Assembly (NCBI RefSeq): GCF_000263715.2
Contig: NZ_CM001514.1
Span: forward strand, 3,024,936-3,088,935
Length of the DNA: 64,000 nucleotides
Direction of reading: 5' to 3'
DNA from: Pseudomonas synxantha BG33R
GTDB lineage: Bacteria; Pseudomonadota; Gammaproteobacteria; Pseudomonadales; Pseudomonadaceae
Shown: positions 9,597 to 18,598 of the stretch, one piece after another
Layout of the letters: each line of letters begins with the position of its first letter
Numbering within the stretch: the stretch's first letter is position 1
The notes under the pieces: model-generated
The model's input: only the letters and a program-made list of their open reading frames with translations
Database searches by the model: none
What the model was told of the DNA's origin: nothing
Position numbers and translations under genes: made by a program

Positions 9597-9848
9597 TCAG
9601 CCTCCGGTCACTTGGGGGAAGAACGCAATTTCGTCGAAGTCTTCGATCAGCGCTTGCGGTGTGCAGAGTTCCTGGTTCAGCGCGCACATCAGGCTGGTTT
9701 CACCCAGCACTTGCTGCCAGGTCTCATCGCGGGCGCATAGCAATTGCCTGACGTCTGCAATGGTGCGCAGGGACTCATCCAATACGAGCTTTTCACCGCC
9801 AACACCCAGTTGTTCACGGTAGCGCGCAAAGTAGTTGATCAGAATCAT
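9597..9848 (-). CDS. moaD: Molybdopterin synthase sulfur carrier subunit MoaD
   Basis: 83-aa ubiquitin-fold sulfur carrier. It starts [15 protein letters not shown] and ends in the essential Gly-Gly (FFPQVTGG), whose C-terminus is adenylylated and thiocarboxylated. An AGGAG site precedes the ATG at 9848, and the start overlaps the moaC stop by 4 bp. Longer in-frame extensions upstream are inside moaC and are not needed. Partner of MoaE, encoded immediately downstream. Confidence 0.94.
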   Translation of the reverse strand: MILINYFARYREQLGVGGEKLVLDESLRTIADVRQLLCARDETWQQVLGETSLMCALNQELCTPQALIEDFDEIAFFPQVTGG

Positions 9849-10339
9849 TGGGCGTCTCCTGCAATGAAGGTGCCTGATTTGCCGCCGTGTTTTTTCAGCA
9901 GCTGGATTCGGTCGATGACCATGCCCCGATCCACGGCCTTGCACATGTCATAGATCGTCAAGGCTGCCACGCTGGCGGCGGTCAGGGCTTCGAGTTCGAC
10001 GCCGGTCTGGCCGTTGAGCCGGCAGGTGCTGAGGATCTGCACTCTGTCAGGCTCGATGGCGCGCAGTTCGAGGTGGATCGAACTGAGCATCAGCGGGTGG
10101 CACAGCGGGATCAGCTCATGGGTTTTCTTCGCGGCCATGATCCCGGCGATACGTGCCACGGCAAACACATCGCCCTTGGGATGGCCGTTGGCCTGGATCA
10201 GTTGCAAGGTGGCCGGCAACATGTGCACCCAAGCCTGGGCCTGGGCTTCGCGGGTGGTAGCGGCTTTGTCGGTGACGTCGACCATGCTGGCTCGGCCTGC
10301 GGCGTCCAGATGGGTCAGGGTAGGCGAGTGTTCGTGCAT
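9845..10339 (-). CDS. moaC: Cyclic pyranopterin monophosphate synthase MoaC
   Basis: 164-aa enzyme acting after MoaA to form cPMP, the first stable intermediate of molybdenum cofactor synthesis. The conserved segments are visible: [14 protein letters not shown] near residue 20, [13 protein letters not shown] near residue 70, GQTGVEMEA-like [14 protein letters not shown], and MCKAVDRGM near residue 130. The ATG at 10339 ([12 protein letters not shown]) matches the usual MoaC start. It follows moaA by 46 bp and overlaps moaD. Confidence 0.95.
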   Translation of the reverse strand: MHEHSPTLTHLDAAGRASMVDVTDKAATTREAQAQAWVHMLPATLQLIQANGHPKGDVFAVARIAGIMAAKKTHELIPLCHPLMLSSIHLELRAIEPDRVQILSTCRLNGQTGVELEALTAASVAALTIYDMCKAVDRGMVIDRIQLLKKHGGKSGTFIAGDAQ

Positions 10340-10385
10340 GGGGTACCTCGGGTCAACTGAGTACAAAGAAAGAGAGGCCGGCCAG

Positions 10386-11384
10386 CTAGCCGCCGGTCAT
10401 GTTCATGAAACGCACCACCTGCACTTCATCGTTGAGCTCGAAGTTGTGTCGATACGGCTTGATCTTCATCGACTCGAGAATGGCGTGCTCCAGCCGTTGC
10501 GGTTCACCCGGGTAACGGCGCAGCACCTCCTTGAGGTCGACCGAATGCTCGTTGCCCAGGCACAGCAGCAAGCGGCCTTCAACGGTCAGCCGCACGCGGT
10601 TGCAGGTGCCGCAGAAGTTGTGGCTGTGGGGGGAAATAAAGCCCAGGCGGATATGCGGTGCTTCGGCCAGGCGCCAGTAGCGTGAAGGGCCCTGGGTCGA
10701 TTCGGCCGAGTCGATCAGGGTGTAGCGTTCGGCGATGCGCTCGCGCACTTGCGCGCTGGAGTAGAAAGCCTCGGCACGGCTGTGTTCGCTGATCACGCCC
10801 AGGGGCATTTCCTCGATAAAGCTGATATCCACGCCGCGTTCGATGGCGAACGCTACCAGGTCGTTGATCTCGTGATCGTTGCGGCCTTTCATCACCACGC
10901 AATTGAGTTTGGTGTGTTGAAAACCCGCAGCATTCGCAGCGTCAATACCGGCGATGACTTTTGCCAGATCGCCGGTGCGCGTCAGTTCGCGAAAGCGCTG
11001 GGGATCAAGGCTGTCGAGGCTGATGTTCAGGCGCTTCACGCCAGCCTCGAACAAGGGGGCGGCGAGCTTGCCCAACTGCGAGCCGTTGGTGGTCATGCAC
11101 AGCTCGCGCAGGCCGGGGAGGGCGGCGATGCGCTGGCACAGGTCAACCACACCTGGGCGAATCAGCGGCTCGCCGCCGGTCAGGCGGATTTTACGAGTGC
11201 CCAGGGTGACGAAGCTTTCAGCCAGTTGATACAGCTCCTCCAGGGTGAGGATGCGCTGGCGCGGCAGGAACTGCATGTCTTCGGCCATGCAATACACACA
11301 ACGGAAATCGCAGCGGTCGGTCACCGACATTCTGAGATAGTCGACCCGGCGAGAAAAACTATCCATCAGGATTTTATCGGTCAT
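10386..11384 (-). CDS. moaA: GTP 3',8-cyclase MoaA (radical SAM)
   Basis: 332-aa radical SAM enzyme performing the first step of molybdenum cofactor synthesis from GTP. The SAM-binding [4Fe-4S] cluster cysteines are C25, C29 and C32 in CDFRCVYC. The second cluster uses C258, C261 and C275 in FCGTCNRV and LLLCLG, almost the same numbers as in E. coli. The protein ends in Gly-Gly, as functional MoaA does. GGAGG precedes the ATG at 11384. It is divergent from the FDH-like gene across 411 bp that contain a repeated motif. Confidence 0.96.
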   Translation of the reverse strand: MTDKILMDSFSRRVDYLRMSVTDRCDFRCVYCMAEDMQFLPRQRILTLEELYQLAESFVTLGTRKIRLTGGEPLIRPGVVDLCQRIAALPGLRELCMTTNGSQLGKLAAPLFEAGVKRLNISLDSLDPQRFRELTRTGDLAKVIAGIDAANAAGFQHTKLNCVVMKGRNDHEINDLVAFAIERGVDISFIEEMPLGVISEHSRAEAFYSSAQVRERIAERYTLIDSAESTQGPSRYWRLAEAPHIRLGFISPHSHNFCGTCNRVRLTVEGRLLLCLGNEHSVDLKEVLRRYPGEPQRLEHAILESMKIKPYRHNFELNDEVQVVRFMNMTGG

Positions 11385-11795
11385 GGAAACCTCCGGCTGC
11401 GACTCAATAAGAGCGTAGCCATGGCGTTGTTTTTGAGCGCTCGACAGAGATGAGAGCCTTATTTGATTCAAGCCTAAAGTTGTTTTTCAAGGGCGTCTAA
11501 TCACTATTAACAACTGAGTGATCGATGAAATCTATAGCGATTTTATTTGAGCTTTTTAGGTTCGTATCACTATGAAAAATAAAGATTTTAATTTTGATAG
11601 ATGGTGTCGATGGCGTGGTCGTTATTTGTGATTAGACAGATGTTTTTGCAGGGCCTAGCCTGAATATGTAAACCGATTTCCAGACCGTGGAAAGATCGGT
11701 GCAAACACTGTTTGCGTTCTGCAATGCCTGAAAATAACCATCAATAAAGGCTTTAAGTTAGGCGCTGCCTATGCGTGAAGTCCTGGAGAAACATC
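11385..11795. promoter_or_regulatory. moaA / FDH-like divergent regulatory region with inverted motif pair
   Basis: This 411-bp gap is AT-richer than the flanking genes and holds no convincing gene. GTGATTAGAC occurs at 11628-11637 on the plus strand and, perfectly inverted, at 11495-11504. The ten bases GATTAGACAG at 11630-11639 are also found before moaB at 7273. GAGTGATCGATG at 11516-11527 matches 7190-7201 with one difference. The two arms flank the region between the promoters, as expected for a shared operator. Confidence 0.45.
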
Positions 11796-14120
11796 ATGAG
11801 CGAAGTTGAACGTTATAAACCGTACAAGGGGGCCGCCGCCGGTTGGGGCGCGCTGATCGCGGTGACGAAAAACTGGCTGGGCAGTGAAAACGCGCTCAAG
11901 AACATCCGTGCGATGCTCAAGACCAACCAGAACGGCGGTTTTGACTGTCCCGGTTGCGCCTGGGGCGAGTCGCCGGAAAGCGGCATGGTCAAGTTCTGCG
12001 AGAACGGCGCCAAGGCGGTCAACTGGGAAGCCACCGGGCGCCTGGTCAATCCGGCGTTCTTCAACAAATACACGGTGTCGTCGCTGGCAGCGCAAAGTGA
12101 CTATTGGCTCGAATACCAGGGCCGCCTGACACACCCAATGCGCTATGACGACTCGCTGGACCGTTATGTCGAAATCACTTGGGACGATGCCTTTGCCCTG
12201 ATCGCCAAGCACCTCAACGAACTGGAGTCGCCGGACCAGGCCGAGTTCTATACCTCGGGGCGCGCCAGTAACGAAGCGGCTTATTTGTACCAACTGTTCG
12301 TTCGCGCCTACGGTACCAACAACTTTCCCGACTGTTCGAACATGTGCCACGAAGCCAGCGGCCTGGGCATGGACGACAGTGTTGGCGTGGGCAAAGGCAC
12401 GGTGACCTTCGATGACCTGGAAGAAGCCGACGCGATTTTCGTCATCGGCCAGAACCCCGGCACCAACCACCCACGTATGCTCGAACCGCTGCGCGAGGCG
12501 GTAAAGCGCGGTGCCCAGGTGATCTGTTTCAACCCGCTCAAGGAACGTGGGCTGGAGCGTTTCCAACACCCGCAGCATCCCCTGGAGATGCTCACCAACG
12601 GTTCCGAACCTACCTCGTCGGCGTACTTTCGCCCGGCCTTGGGCGGCGACATGGCGGCCTTTCGTGGTATCGCCAAGTTCCTGCTCAAATGGGAACGTGA
12701 AGCCCTGGAGAACGATGGCGAGGCAGTCTTCGACCGCGCTTTCATTGCCCAGCACACCTCGGGCCTGGAGCACTATCTGGCGCAAGTGGACGCCACCTCA
12801 TGGGAGCATATCGTCGAGCAATCGGGCCTGAGCCTTGAGGATATCGAGCTGGCCGCACGCATGTACCGACGCGCCAAGCGGGTGATCATGTGCTGGGCGA
12901 TGGGCGTGACCCAGCACACACACTCGGTGCTGACCGTGCAGGAAATCATCAACGTGCAACTGTTGCGTGGCAATATCGGCCGGCCAGGGGCGGGGCTATC
13001 GCCCGTGCGTGGCCACAGCAACGTGCAGGGCGACCGCACCATGGGCATCAACGAACTGGCGCCGCCGGAGTTGATCAACGCATTGGAAGCACGCTTTGAC
13101 TTCAAGGTCCCGCGCCGCCATGGTCACAACACGGTCATGGCGATTGCGGCCATGGAAGAAGGGCGCGCCAAGGTCTTCATCGGCCTGGGCGGCAATTTTG
13201 CCCAAGCGACGCCGGACACCCCGCGCACCCACGCGGCATTGCGCAAGTGCGACCTCACTGTGCACATCGCTACCAAGCTCAACCGCAGCCATCTGGTGAC
13301 GGGCCGCGAAGCCTTGATCCTGCCGTGCCTGGGCCGCACCGATATCGACATCCAGGAACAAGGCCCGCAAGGCGTGACCGTTGAAGACACCTTCAGCATG
13401 GTGCACATCTCCCACGGCCAGCTGAAACCCAAGTCGCCGCTGATGCGTTCGGAACCCGCCATCATTGCCGGGATCGCCAATGCGACCCTGGGCAATCACC
13501 CGATTGACTGGCTGTGGACGGTGGCCGACTACGGCCGCATCCGCGACTTGATTGCCGACACCATTCCCGGCTTCAAGGACTTCAACACCAAACTGCTGCA
13601 TCCGGGCGGCTTTCATCTGGGCAACGACGCAGCGCGACGCATCTGGAAAACCGACAGCGGCAAAGCCCAGTTTGTCTCCAGCGTGTTGCCGGCGCACCTG
13701 GTCAGCGAAGGCGTGCGCAATCTGGACGTCAAGCCGGAGCTGATCCTGCAGACCATGCGTTCCCACGACCAGTACAACACCACCCTGTACGGGCTCGATG
13801 ACCGTTATCGCGGCGTCTATGGCATGCGCGATGTGGTGTTCGTCAATGAACAGGACATCCGCAAGCTGGGCTACGAGCCGGGGCAGAAAGTCGACATGGT
13901 CTCGCTGTGGGGCGATGGCCGTGAGCGTCGGGTCAGCGGCTTCACCTTGATCGCCTATGACATTCCCGCCGGGCAGGCCGCCGCCTATTACCCCGAAACC
14001 AACCCGTTGGTGCCGCTGGAAAGCTATGGCGACCGTACGTTTACCCCGACGTCGAAGTTCATCGCCATCCGGCTTGAACCCGCGCCGGTCAGCAATCTGA
14101 TCCAGTCCCACGGCGCTTGA
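11796..14120 (+). CDS. FdhF/YdeP-family molybdopterin oxidoreductase (formate dehydrogenase-like alpha subunit)
   Basis: 774-aa cytoplasmic-type molybdoenzyme (no signal peptide or Tat motif). The N-terminal cluster shows C51, C54 and C68 (CPGCAW, then FCENG), which is fewer than the four cysteines of classical formate dehydrogenases and typical of the YdeP/FdhF branch. C184 in SNMCHEASG is at the place where FDHs carry Cys or Sec as a Mo ligand. VIGQNPGTNHPR and the LLRGNIGRPGAG motif support MGD binding. GGAG precedes the ATG at 11796. It lies upstream of cioAB, so electrons may go to the quinone pool, but the true substrate is not established for this branch. Confidence 0.9.
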   Translation: MSEVERYKPYKGAAAGWGALIAVTKNWLGSENALKNIRAMLKTNQNGGFDCPGCAWGESPESGMVKFCENGAKAVNWEATGRLVNPAFFNKYTVSSLAAQSDYWLEYQGRLTHPMRYDDSLDRYVEITWDDAFALIAKHLNELESPDQAEFYTSGRASNEAAYLYQLFVRAYGTNNFPDCSNMCHEASGLGMDDSVGVGKGTVTFDDLEEADAIFVIGQNPGTNHPRMLEPLREAVKRGAQVICFNPLKERGLERFQHPQHPLEMLTNGSEPTSSAYFRPALGGDMAAFRGIAKFLLKWEREALENDGEAVFDRAFIAQHTSGLEHYLAQVDATSWEHIVEQSGLSLEDIELAARMYRRAKRVIMCWAMGVTQHTHSVLTVQEIINVQLLRGNIGRPGAGLSPVRGHSNVQGDRTMGINELAPPELINALEARFDFKVPRRHGHNTVMAIAAMEEGRAKVFIGLGGNFAQATPDTPRTHAALRKCDLTVHIATKLNRSHLVTGREALILPCLGRTDIDIQEQGPQGVTVEDTFSMVHISHGQLKPKSPLMRSEPAIIAGIANATLGNHPIDWLWTVADYGRIRDLIADTIPGFKDFNTKLLHPGGFHLGNDAARRIWKTDSGKAQFVSSVLPAHLVSEGVRNLDVKPELILQTMRSHDQYNTTLYGLDDRYRGVYGMRDVVFVNEQDIRKLGYEPGQKVDMVSLWGDGRERRVSGFTLIAYDIPAGQAAAYYPETNPLVPLESYGDRTFTPTSKFIAIRLEPAPVSNLIQSHGA

Positions 14121-14252
14121 GTCGTACCGGGGCGGCCAGTATGGCGCCCTGGTTTTCCCTGATCACTGCACATCCGCTTGCCCCAGGCCACCAGGCCAGA
14201 GGCACGCCGGGCCGGGTGCGCGTGAGCATCGTGTTTCAATAAGGGTATTGCC

Positions 14253-15674
14253 ATGTTAAATCTCGAGGCGCTGGACCTTGCGCGAATTCAATTCGCCTTC
14301 ACGGTCTCGTTTCACATTATTTTCCCCGCTATCACCATCGGCCTGGCCAGTTTCCTGGCGGTGCTCGAAGGCTTGTGGCTGAGAACCAACAACGCGGTCT
14401 ACAAGGACCTGTATCACTTCTGGTCGAAGATCTTCGCCGTCAACTTCGGCATGGGCGTGGTCTCGGGCCTGGTCATGGCCTACGAGTTCGGCACCAATTG
14501 GAGTCGTTTCTCGGACTTTGCCGGCAGCATCACCGGGCCGTTGCTCACCTATGAGGTGCTGACGGCGTTCTTCCTGGAAGCGGGTTTCCTCGGGGTCATG
14601 CTGTTTGGCTGGAACCGGGTGGGGCGCGGTTTGCACTTCTTTTCTACGGTGATGGTCGCCATCGGGACGTTGATCTCGACGTTCTGGATCCTGGCGTCCA
14701 ACAGCTGGATGCAAACGCCCCAGGGCTTCTCCATCGTCGATGGCCGGGTGGTGCCGCTGGACTGGTTCGCCATCGTCTTCAACCCGTCGTTCCCGTTCCG
14801 CCTGGCGCATATGGCAATCGCTGCCTTTGTTGCCACGGCGTTCTTCGTCGGCTCATCGGCGGCCTGGCACTTGCTGCGTAAAAACGACACTCCGGCAGTG
14901 CGTAAAATGCTCTCGATGGCGTTGTGGATGGCGTTGATCGTGGCTCCGATCCAGGCGGTCGTCGGTGATGCCCATGGTTTGAACACTCTGGAGCACCAGC
15001 CGGCGAAAATTGCTGCGATTGAAGGGCATTGGGAAAACGTCGGTAACGGCGCGACGCCGCTGGTGTTGTTTGGCATCCCTGACATGCAGGCCGAGAAGAC
15101 CCGCTTTGCAATCGAAGTGCCGTACCTGGGTAGCCTGATCCTCACCCACAGCCTGGACAAACAGATCCCGGCGCTCAAGAGCTTCCCCAAGGAAGACCGG
15201 CCGAACTCGACCATCATCTTTTTCAGCTTCCGCATCATGGCCGGACTGGGCATGTTGATGATCCTTACTGGCTTGCTGGGCTTCGCCTTGCGGCGTAACG
15301 GCGCGCTGTATCGCAATCGCCTGTTCCTGCGCCTGGTGTTGTTCATGGGGCCGACCGGGCTGATCGCCATGCTGGCCGGCTGGATCACCACCGAAGTAGG
15401 GCGCCAGCCGTGGGTGGTCTACGGGCTGATGCGCACCGCAGACGCGGCGTCCAATCACAGCGTTACGCAATTGAGCATCTCCCTGGCGTTGTTTGTGCTC
15501 ATCTACTTCTCTGTATTCGCCGTGGGTATCGGCTACATGATGAAGTTGGTGCGCAAAGGCCCGCAGCCCCATCACGACCATCCGCCACAGGGCGGCCCCG
15601 GCCAGGAGCGTACACCACGCCGCCCCCTGTCCGCCGTCACCGAGACGCTCGCGTCCGGCGACCACACCAACTGA
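14253..15674 (+). CDS. cioA: Cytochrome bd-type / cyanide-insensitive ubiquinol oxidase subunit I
   Basis: 473-aa integral membrane subunit that binds haems and oxidises ubiquinol. It starts LDLARIQFAFTVSFHIIFPA with the haem-ligand His of helix 1 and contains GMGVVSGLVMAYEFGTNW and a Met/His-bearing helix. The quinol loop is short, as in the CIO group rather than E. coli CydA. The C-terminal tail is hydrophilic (HHDHPPQGGPGQ). The start has AAGGG upstream. It is followed by cioB after 15 bp, and a third small subunit gene overlaps that, giving a complete three-gene oxidase unit. Confidence 0.93.
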   Translation: MLNLEALDLARIQFAFTVSFHIIFPAITIGLASFLAVLEGLWLRTNNAVYKDLYHFWSKIFAVNFGMGVVSGLVMAYEFGTNWSRFSDFAGSITGPLLTYEVLTAFFLEAGFLGVMLFGWNRVGRGLHFFSTVMVAIGTLISTFWILASNSWMQTPQGFSIVDGRVVPLDWFAIVFNPSFPFRLAHMAIAAFVATAFFVGSSAAWHLLRKNDTPAVRKMLSMALWMALIVAPIQAVVGDAHGLNTLEHQPAKIAAIEGHWENVGNGATPLVLFGIPDMQAEKTRFAIEVPYLGSLILTHSLDKQIPALKSFPKEDRPNSTIIFFSFRIMAGLGMLMILTGLLGFALRRNGALYRNRLFLRLVLFMGPTGLIAMLAGWITTEVGRQPWVVYGLMRTADAASNHSVTQLSISLALFVLIYFSVFAVGIGYMMKLVRKGPQPHHDHPPQGGPGQERTPRRPLSAVTETLASGDHTN

Positions 15675-15689
15675 TCAAGGGGATTGCAC

Positions 15690-16706
15690 ATGGGCATTGT
15701 AGGTATAGACCTGTCGTTGATCTGGGGCGTGATCATTGCCTTCGGGGTGATGATGTACGTGATCATGGATGGCTTCGATTTGGGCCTGGGCATCCTGTTT
15801 CCGCTGATCCCGGACGAGCAGGAGCGCGATGTGATGATGAACACCGTGGCGCCGGTATGGGACGGTAACGAGACATGGTTGGTACTCGGCGGCGCGGCGT
15901 TGTATGGGGCGTTTCCGCTGGCGTATTCGGTGATCCTGGAGGCGTTGTACCTGCCGCTGATTTTCATGCTGGCCGGGCTGATCTTTCGTGGTGTGGCGTT
16001 TGAGTTTCGCTTCAAGGCAAGCCCGCAGAAGCGGCATATCTGGGACATGGCGTTTATCGGCGGCTCGTTCCTGGCGACCTTTTGCCAGGGCGTGGTGATC
16101 GGCACCTACATCGCCGGCATTGCGGTGGTCAATCGCCAGTTTGCCGGGGGCAGCCTCGACTGGCTCTCGCCGTTCCCGCTGTTCTGCGGGGTTGGGTTGG
16201 TGGTGGCCTACGCGTTGCTGGGCAGCACCTGGTTGCTGGTCAAGACCGAAGGCATGCTCGAATCGCGCATGCGCCTGTTCAGCCGCTACCTGGCCTTTGC
16301 GCTGATGGCGGTGGTGGCGGTGCTGTGCGTGTGGACGCCGTGGCTGCACCCGGAAATCGCCCTGCGCTGGTTTGCCCAGGCGCACATTGTGGTGTTTGGC
16401 GGTCTGATGCTGCTGGGCGTACTGGCACTGGTGGGGCTGTTGAAAACGTTGCGCCAACACCACTCGCACTGGCCGTTCGTATTCACCCTGGTGCTGGTGT
16501 TCCTGGGGTATATCGGGCTGGCCTTCAGCATCTGGCCGAACATTGTGCCGCCATCCATCAGCTTGTGGGACGCTGCATCGCCGCCTTCGAGCCAGCTGTT
16601 CATCCTGATCGGCACGCTGTTCATCCTGCCGATCATCCTGATGTACACCTGCTGGAGCTACTACGTATTCCGCGGCAAAGTGAGGATTGGCGATGGCTAC
16701 CACTAA
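15690..16706 (+). CDS. cioB: Cytochrome bd-type / cyanide-insensitive ubiquinol oxidase subunit II
   Basis: 338-aa membrane subunit, structurally paired with CioA. The N-terminus WGVIIAFGVMMYVIMDGFDL is the conserved subunit II opening, with the DGFDLG motif. The segment WDGNETWLVLGGAALYGAFP near residue 55 is diagnostic of CydB/CioB. AAGGGG precedes the ATG at 15690; a TTG two codons earlier is unlikely. Its last 14 bp overlap the start of the small third gene, so all three subunits are probably made together. Confidence 0.94.
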   Translation: MGIVGIDLSLIWGVIIAFGVMMYVIMDGFDLGLGILFPLIPDEQERDVMMNTVAPVWDGNETWLVLGGAALYGAFPLAYSVILEALYLPLIFMLAGLIFRGVAFEFRFKASPQKRHIWDMAFIGGSFLATFCQGVVIGTYIAGIAVVNRQFAGGSLDWLSPFPLFCGVGLVVAYALLGSTWLLVKTEGMLESRMRLFSRYLAFALMAVVAVLCVWTPWLHPEIALRWFAQAHIVVFGGLMLLGVLALVGLLKTLRQHHSHWPFVFTLVLVFLGYIGLAFSIWPNIVPPSISLWDAASPPSSQLFILIGTLFILPIILMYTCWSYYVFRGKVRIGDGYH

Positions 16707-16851
16707 GGGTGAAAAGCCGCTGCCTGCTGGCCGTTGGTACCAGCGGGTGTTGTGGCTGATCGCTATCTGGTTCGCCAGCGTGCTCGCCCTCGGCATCCTT
16801 GCGAGTGGCTTGCGCTGGATGATGCATATGGCTGGCATGGCCAGCCATTGA
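16693..16851 (+). CDS. Small oxidase-associated membrane protein (DUF2474 type)
   Basis: 52-aa single-pass protein beginning MATTKGEKPLPAGRWYQRVL and continuing with one hydrophobic helix (LIAIWFASVLALGILASG) and a Met/His-rich end. It overlaps cioB by 14 bp and is in the position of CydX/CydS-type small subunits. The pattern (Trp-Tyr before a single TM segment, then LRWMM) fits the DUF2474 family found next to CIO genes. It is probably a structural or assembly subunit of the oxidase. It is short enough to be missed by automatic gene calling. Confidence 0.8.
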   Translation: MATTKGEKPLPAGRWYQRVLWLIAIWFASVLALGILASGLRWMMHMAGMASH

Positions 16852-17099
16852 GGCGAGCCTGAGCCAATGTGCAAGGGGCGGTACATCGTTCCATTTTTGA
16901 GATGCAGCGGCCCGGTTCAGCCACTACCTAACCCTGAACCTGATGATTAAGGTGGCTCCATTGTTTTTTCGCAGGTGTCCTACAGGCGCAAGTCGTGGAT
17001 ACCGGTCGGAGCGTGTCTATACAGGAAGTGCAGACACTGCCGGGCACTGTTCCGGCACACCATTCCAGGGAGGTCTATCCAAGCAAAGAGGAAATGCAA

Positions 17100-17789
17100 A
17101 TGACTGCATCAGGTAACGCTGCAAACTTCAATGGTCAAAAGCCGACGATTGATCCCGCCGACACGGCCATGTTGCTGATCGACCACCAGAGTGGTCTGTT
17201 CCAGATCGTCAAGGACATTGATGTTCCTCAGTTGCGCGCCAACGCTATCGCGCTGGCCAAGGCCGCGACCCTGTTGAAAATCCCGGTCATCACTACCGCT
17301 TCGGTTCCACAAGGCCCCAATGGCCCGCTGATCCCGGAAATCCACGAAGCCGCGCCCCACGCCAAGTACGTCGCCCGTCGCGGCGAAATCAACGCCTGGG
17401 ATAACCCTGAGTTTCACGCCGCCGTCAAAGCCACCGGCAAGAAGACCCTGGTGATTGCCGGCACCCTGACCAGCGTATGCCTGGCCTTTCCGTCTATCGC
17501 AGCGGTGCACGAAGGCTACAAGGTGTTCGCAGTGGTCGATGCTTCGGGCAACCACTCCAGGCTGGCCACCGACCTGACCATCGCGCGCCTGGCCCAAGCC
17601 GGCGCGGTGCCGATCGACATCATGGGCACGCTCTCGGAGTTGCAAGGTTCGTGGAACCGTCCGGATGCCCAGGAGTGGGCGAACGTCTACACCCAGGCGA
17701 TGCCGCACTACCAACTGCTGATCGAGAGCTACATCAAGGCTCAGGAAGTGGCAAACAATCACGAAGAACTAGACTCACAGCGCAAGTAA
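17100..17789 (+). CDS. Isochorismatase-family hydrolase (YcaC-like), copy 1
   Basis: 229-aa cysteine hydrolase. Catalytic triad candidates are Asp in MLLIDHQSG near residue 22, a Lys in the [11 protein letters not shown] region, and Cys in [12 protein letters not shown] near residue 124. A cis-peptide-type segment precedes the Cys. An AGAGG site eight bases before the ATG at 17100 decides the start; a Met two codons earlier is also in frame. The next gene is a paralogue with the same GPNGP and INAWDN motifs, so the two arose by tandem duplication. The natural substrate is unknown; similar YcaC proteins remain poorly characterised. Confidence 0.85.
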   Translation: MTASGNAANFNGQKPTIDPADTAMLLIDHQSGLFQIVKDIDVPQLRANAIALAKAATLLKIPVITTASVPQGPNGPLIPEIHEAAPHAKYVARRGEINAWDNPEFHAAVKATGKKTLVIAGTLTSVCLAFPSIAAVHEGYKVFAVVDASGNHSRLATDLTIARLAQAGAVPIDIMGTLSELQGSWNRPDAQEWANVYTQAMPHYQLLIESYIKAQEVANNHEELDSQRK

Positions 17790-17852
17790 ACACGCTGGGT
17801 TCTTTACCGGGCGCCCACTCGGAGCGTCACCTTCTTTATCAGGAGTATCACG

Positions 17853-18479
17853 ATGTCTACACCTTACGTTCGCTTGGACAAAGATAACGCCGCTGTGTTG
17901 TTGGTCGACCATCAGGCTGGCCTGCTGTCATTGGTCCGCGACATCGACCCGGACAAATTCAAGAACAACGTGCTGGCCCTGGCTGACCTGGCCAAGTACT
18001 TCAAGCTGCCGACCATCCTGACCACCAGTTTCGAAACCGGCCCCAATGGCCCGCTGGTACCGGAACTCAAGGCGCTGTTCCCGGACGCTCCGTACATTGC
18101 CCGTCCTGGGCAGATCAATGCCTGGGACAACGAAGACTTCGTCAAGGCCATCAAGGCCACCGGCAAGAAGCAACTGATCATTGCCGGCGTGGTGACCGAA
18201 GTGTGCGTGGCATTCCCGGCGCTGTCGGCGCTGGCGGAAGGCTTTGAAGTGTTCGTGGTGACCGATGCCTCCGGCACCTTCAATGAGCTGACCCAGCAAT
18301 CGGCCTGGGCCCGCATGTCGGCCAATGGTGCGCAGCTGATGACCTGGTTCGGCCTGGCCTGTGAGCTGCACCGCGACTGGCGCAACGATATCGAAGGCTT
18401 GGGGACGTTGTTCTCCAACCACATCCCGGACTACCGCAACCTGTTCACCAGCTACAACGCGTTGACTGAAGGCAAGTAA
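17853..18479 (+). CDS. Isochorismatase-family hydrolase (YcaC-like), copy 2
   Basis: 208-aa cysteine hydrolase, close to the YcaC length and motif pattern: VLLVDHQAGLLSLVRDI (catalytic Asp) and IIAGVVTEVCVAFPALSA (catalytic Cys). It shares GPNGPL, INAWDN and KATGKK with the upstream copy but has lost its longer C-terminal tail. TCAGGAG lies before the ATG. Sixty-three bp separate the two copies and a hairpin follows this gene before the porin, so the order is hydrolase, hydrolase, porin, perhaps for uptake and hydrolysis of one small amide-type compound. Confidence 0.87.
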   Translation: MSTPYVRLDKDNAAVLLVDHQAGLLSLVRDIDPDKFKNNVLALADLAKYFKLPTILTTSFETGPNGPLVPELKALFPDAPYIARPGQINAWDNEDFVKAIKATGKKQLIIAGVVTEVCVAFPALSALAEGFEVFVVTDASGTFNELTQQSAWARMSANGAQLMTWFGLACELHRDWRNDIEGLGTLFSNHIPDYRNLFTSYNALTEGK

Positions 18480-18487
18480 GCCTGGAA

Positions 18488-18517
18488 TGCAGGCTGCCGA
18501 TGTATTGGCAGCTTGCA
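18488..18517 (+). other. Hairpin between hydrolase and porin genes
   Basis: TGCAGGCTGCC at 18488-18498 pairs with GGCAGCTTGCA at 18507-18517 (one wobble), with an 8-base loop. The following CTTGCTCTT is only weakly T-rich, so it could be a leaky terminator or a 3'-end stabiliser. Confidence 0.4.
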
Positions 18518-18598
18518 CTTGCTCTTGGGATAGGGCCGCTTGCGCGCGGGCACTACGGCGACCGTGACGGTGCTTGAACAACCACAGGAGCAACGCTG

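Noticed and set aside
11740..11795. Sigma-54 promoter before the FDH-like gene
   Set aside because: GG and GC pairs exist near 11755-11770 but the flanking TGGCAC/TTGC pattern is poor.
12340..12350. Selenocysteine (in-frame UGA) at the Mo-ligand position of the FDH-like enzyme
   Set aside because: The codon encodes Cys (C184); no internal UGA occurs.
12996..14111. 371-codon minus-strand frame opposite the FDH-like gene
   Set aside because: A shadow of high-GC third positions; the plus-strand protein is clearly real.
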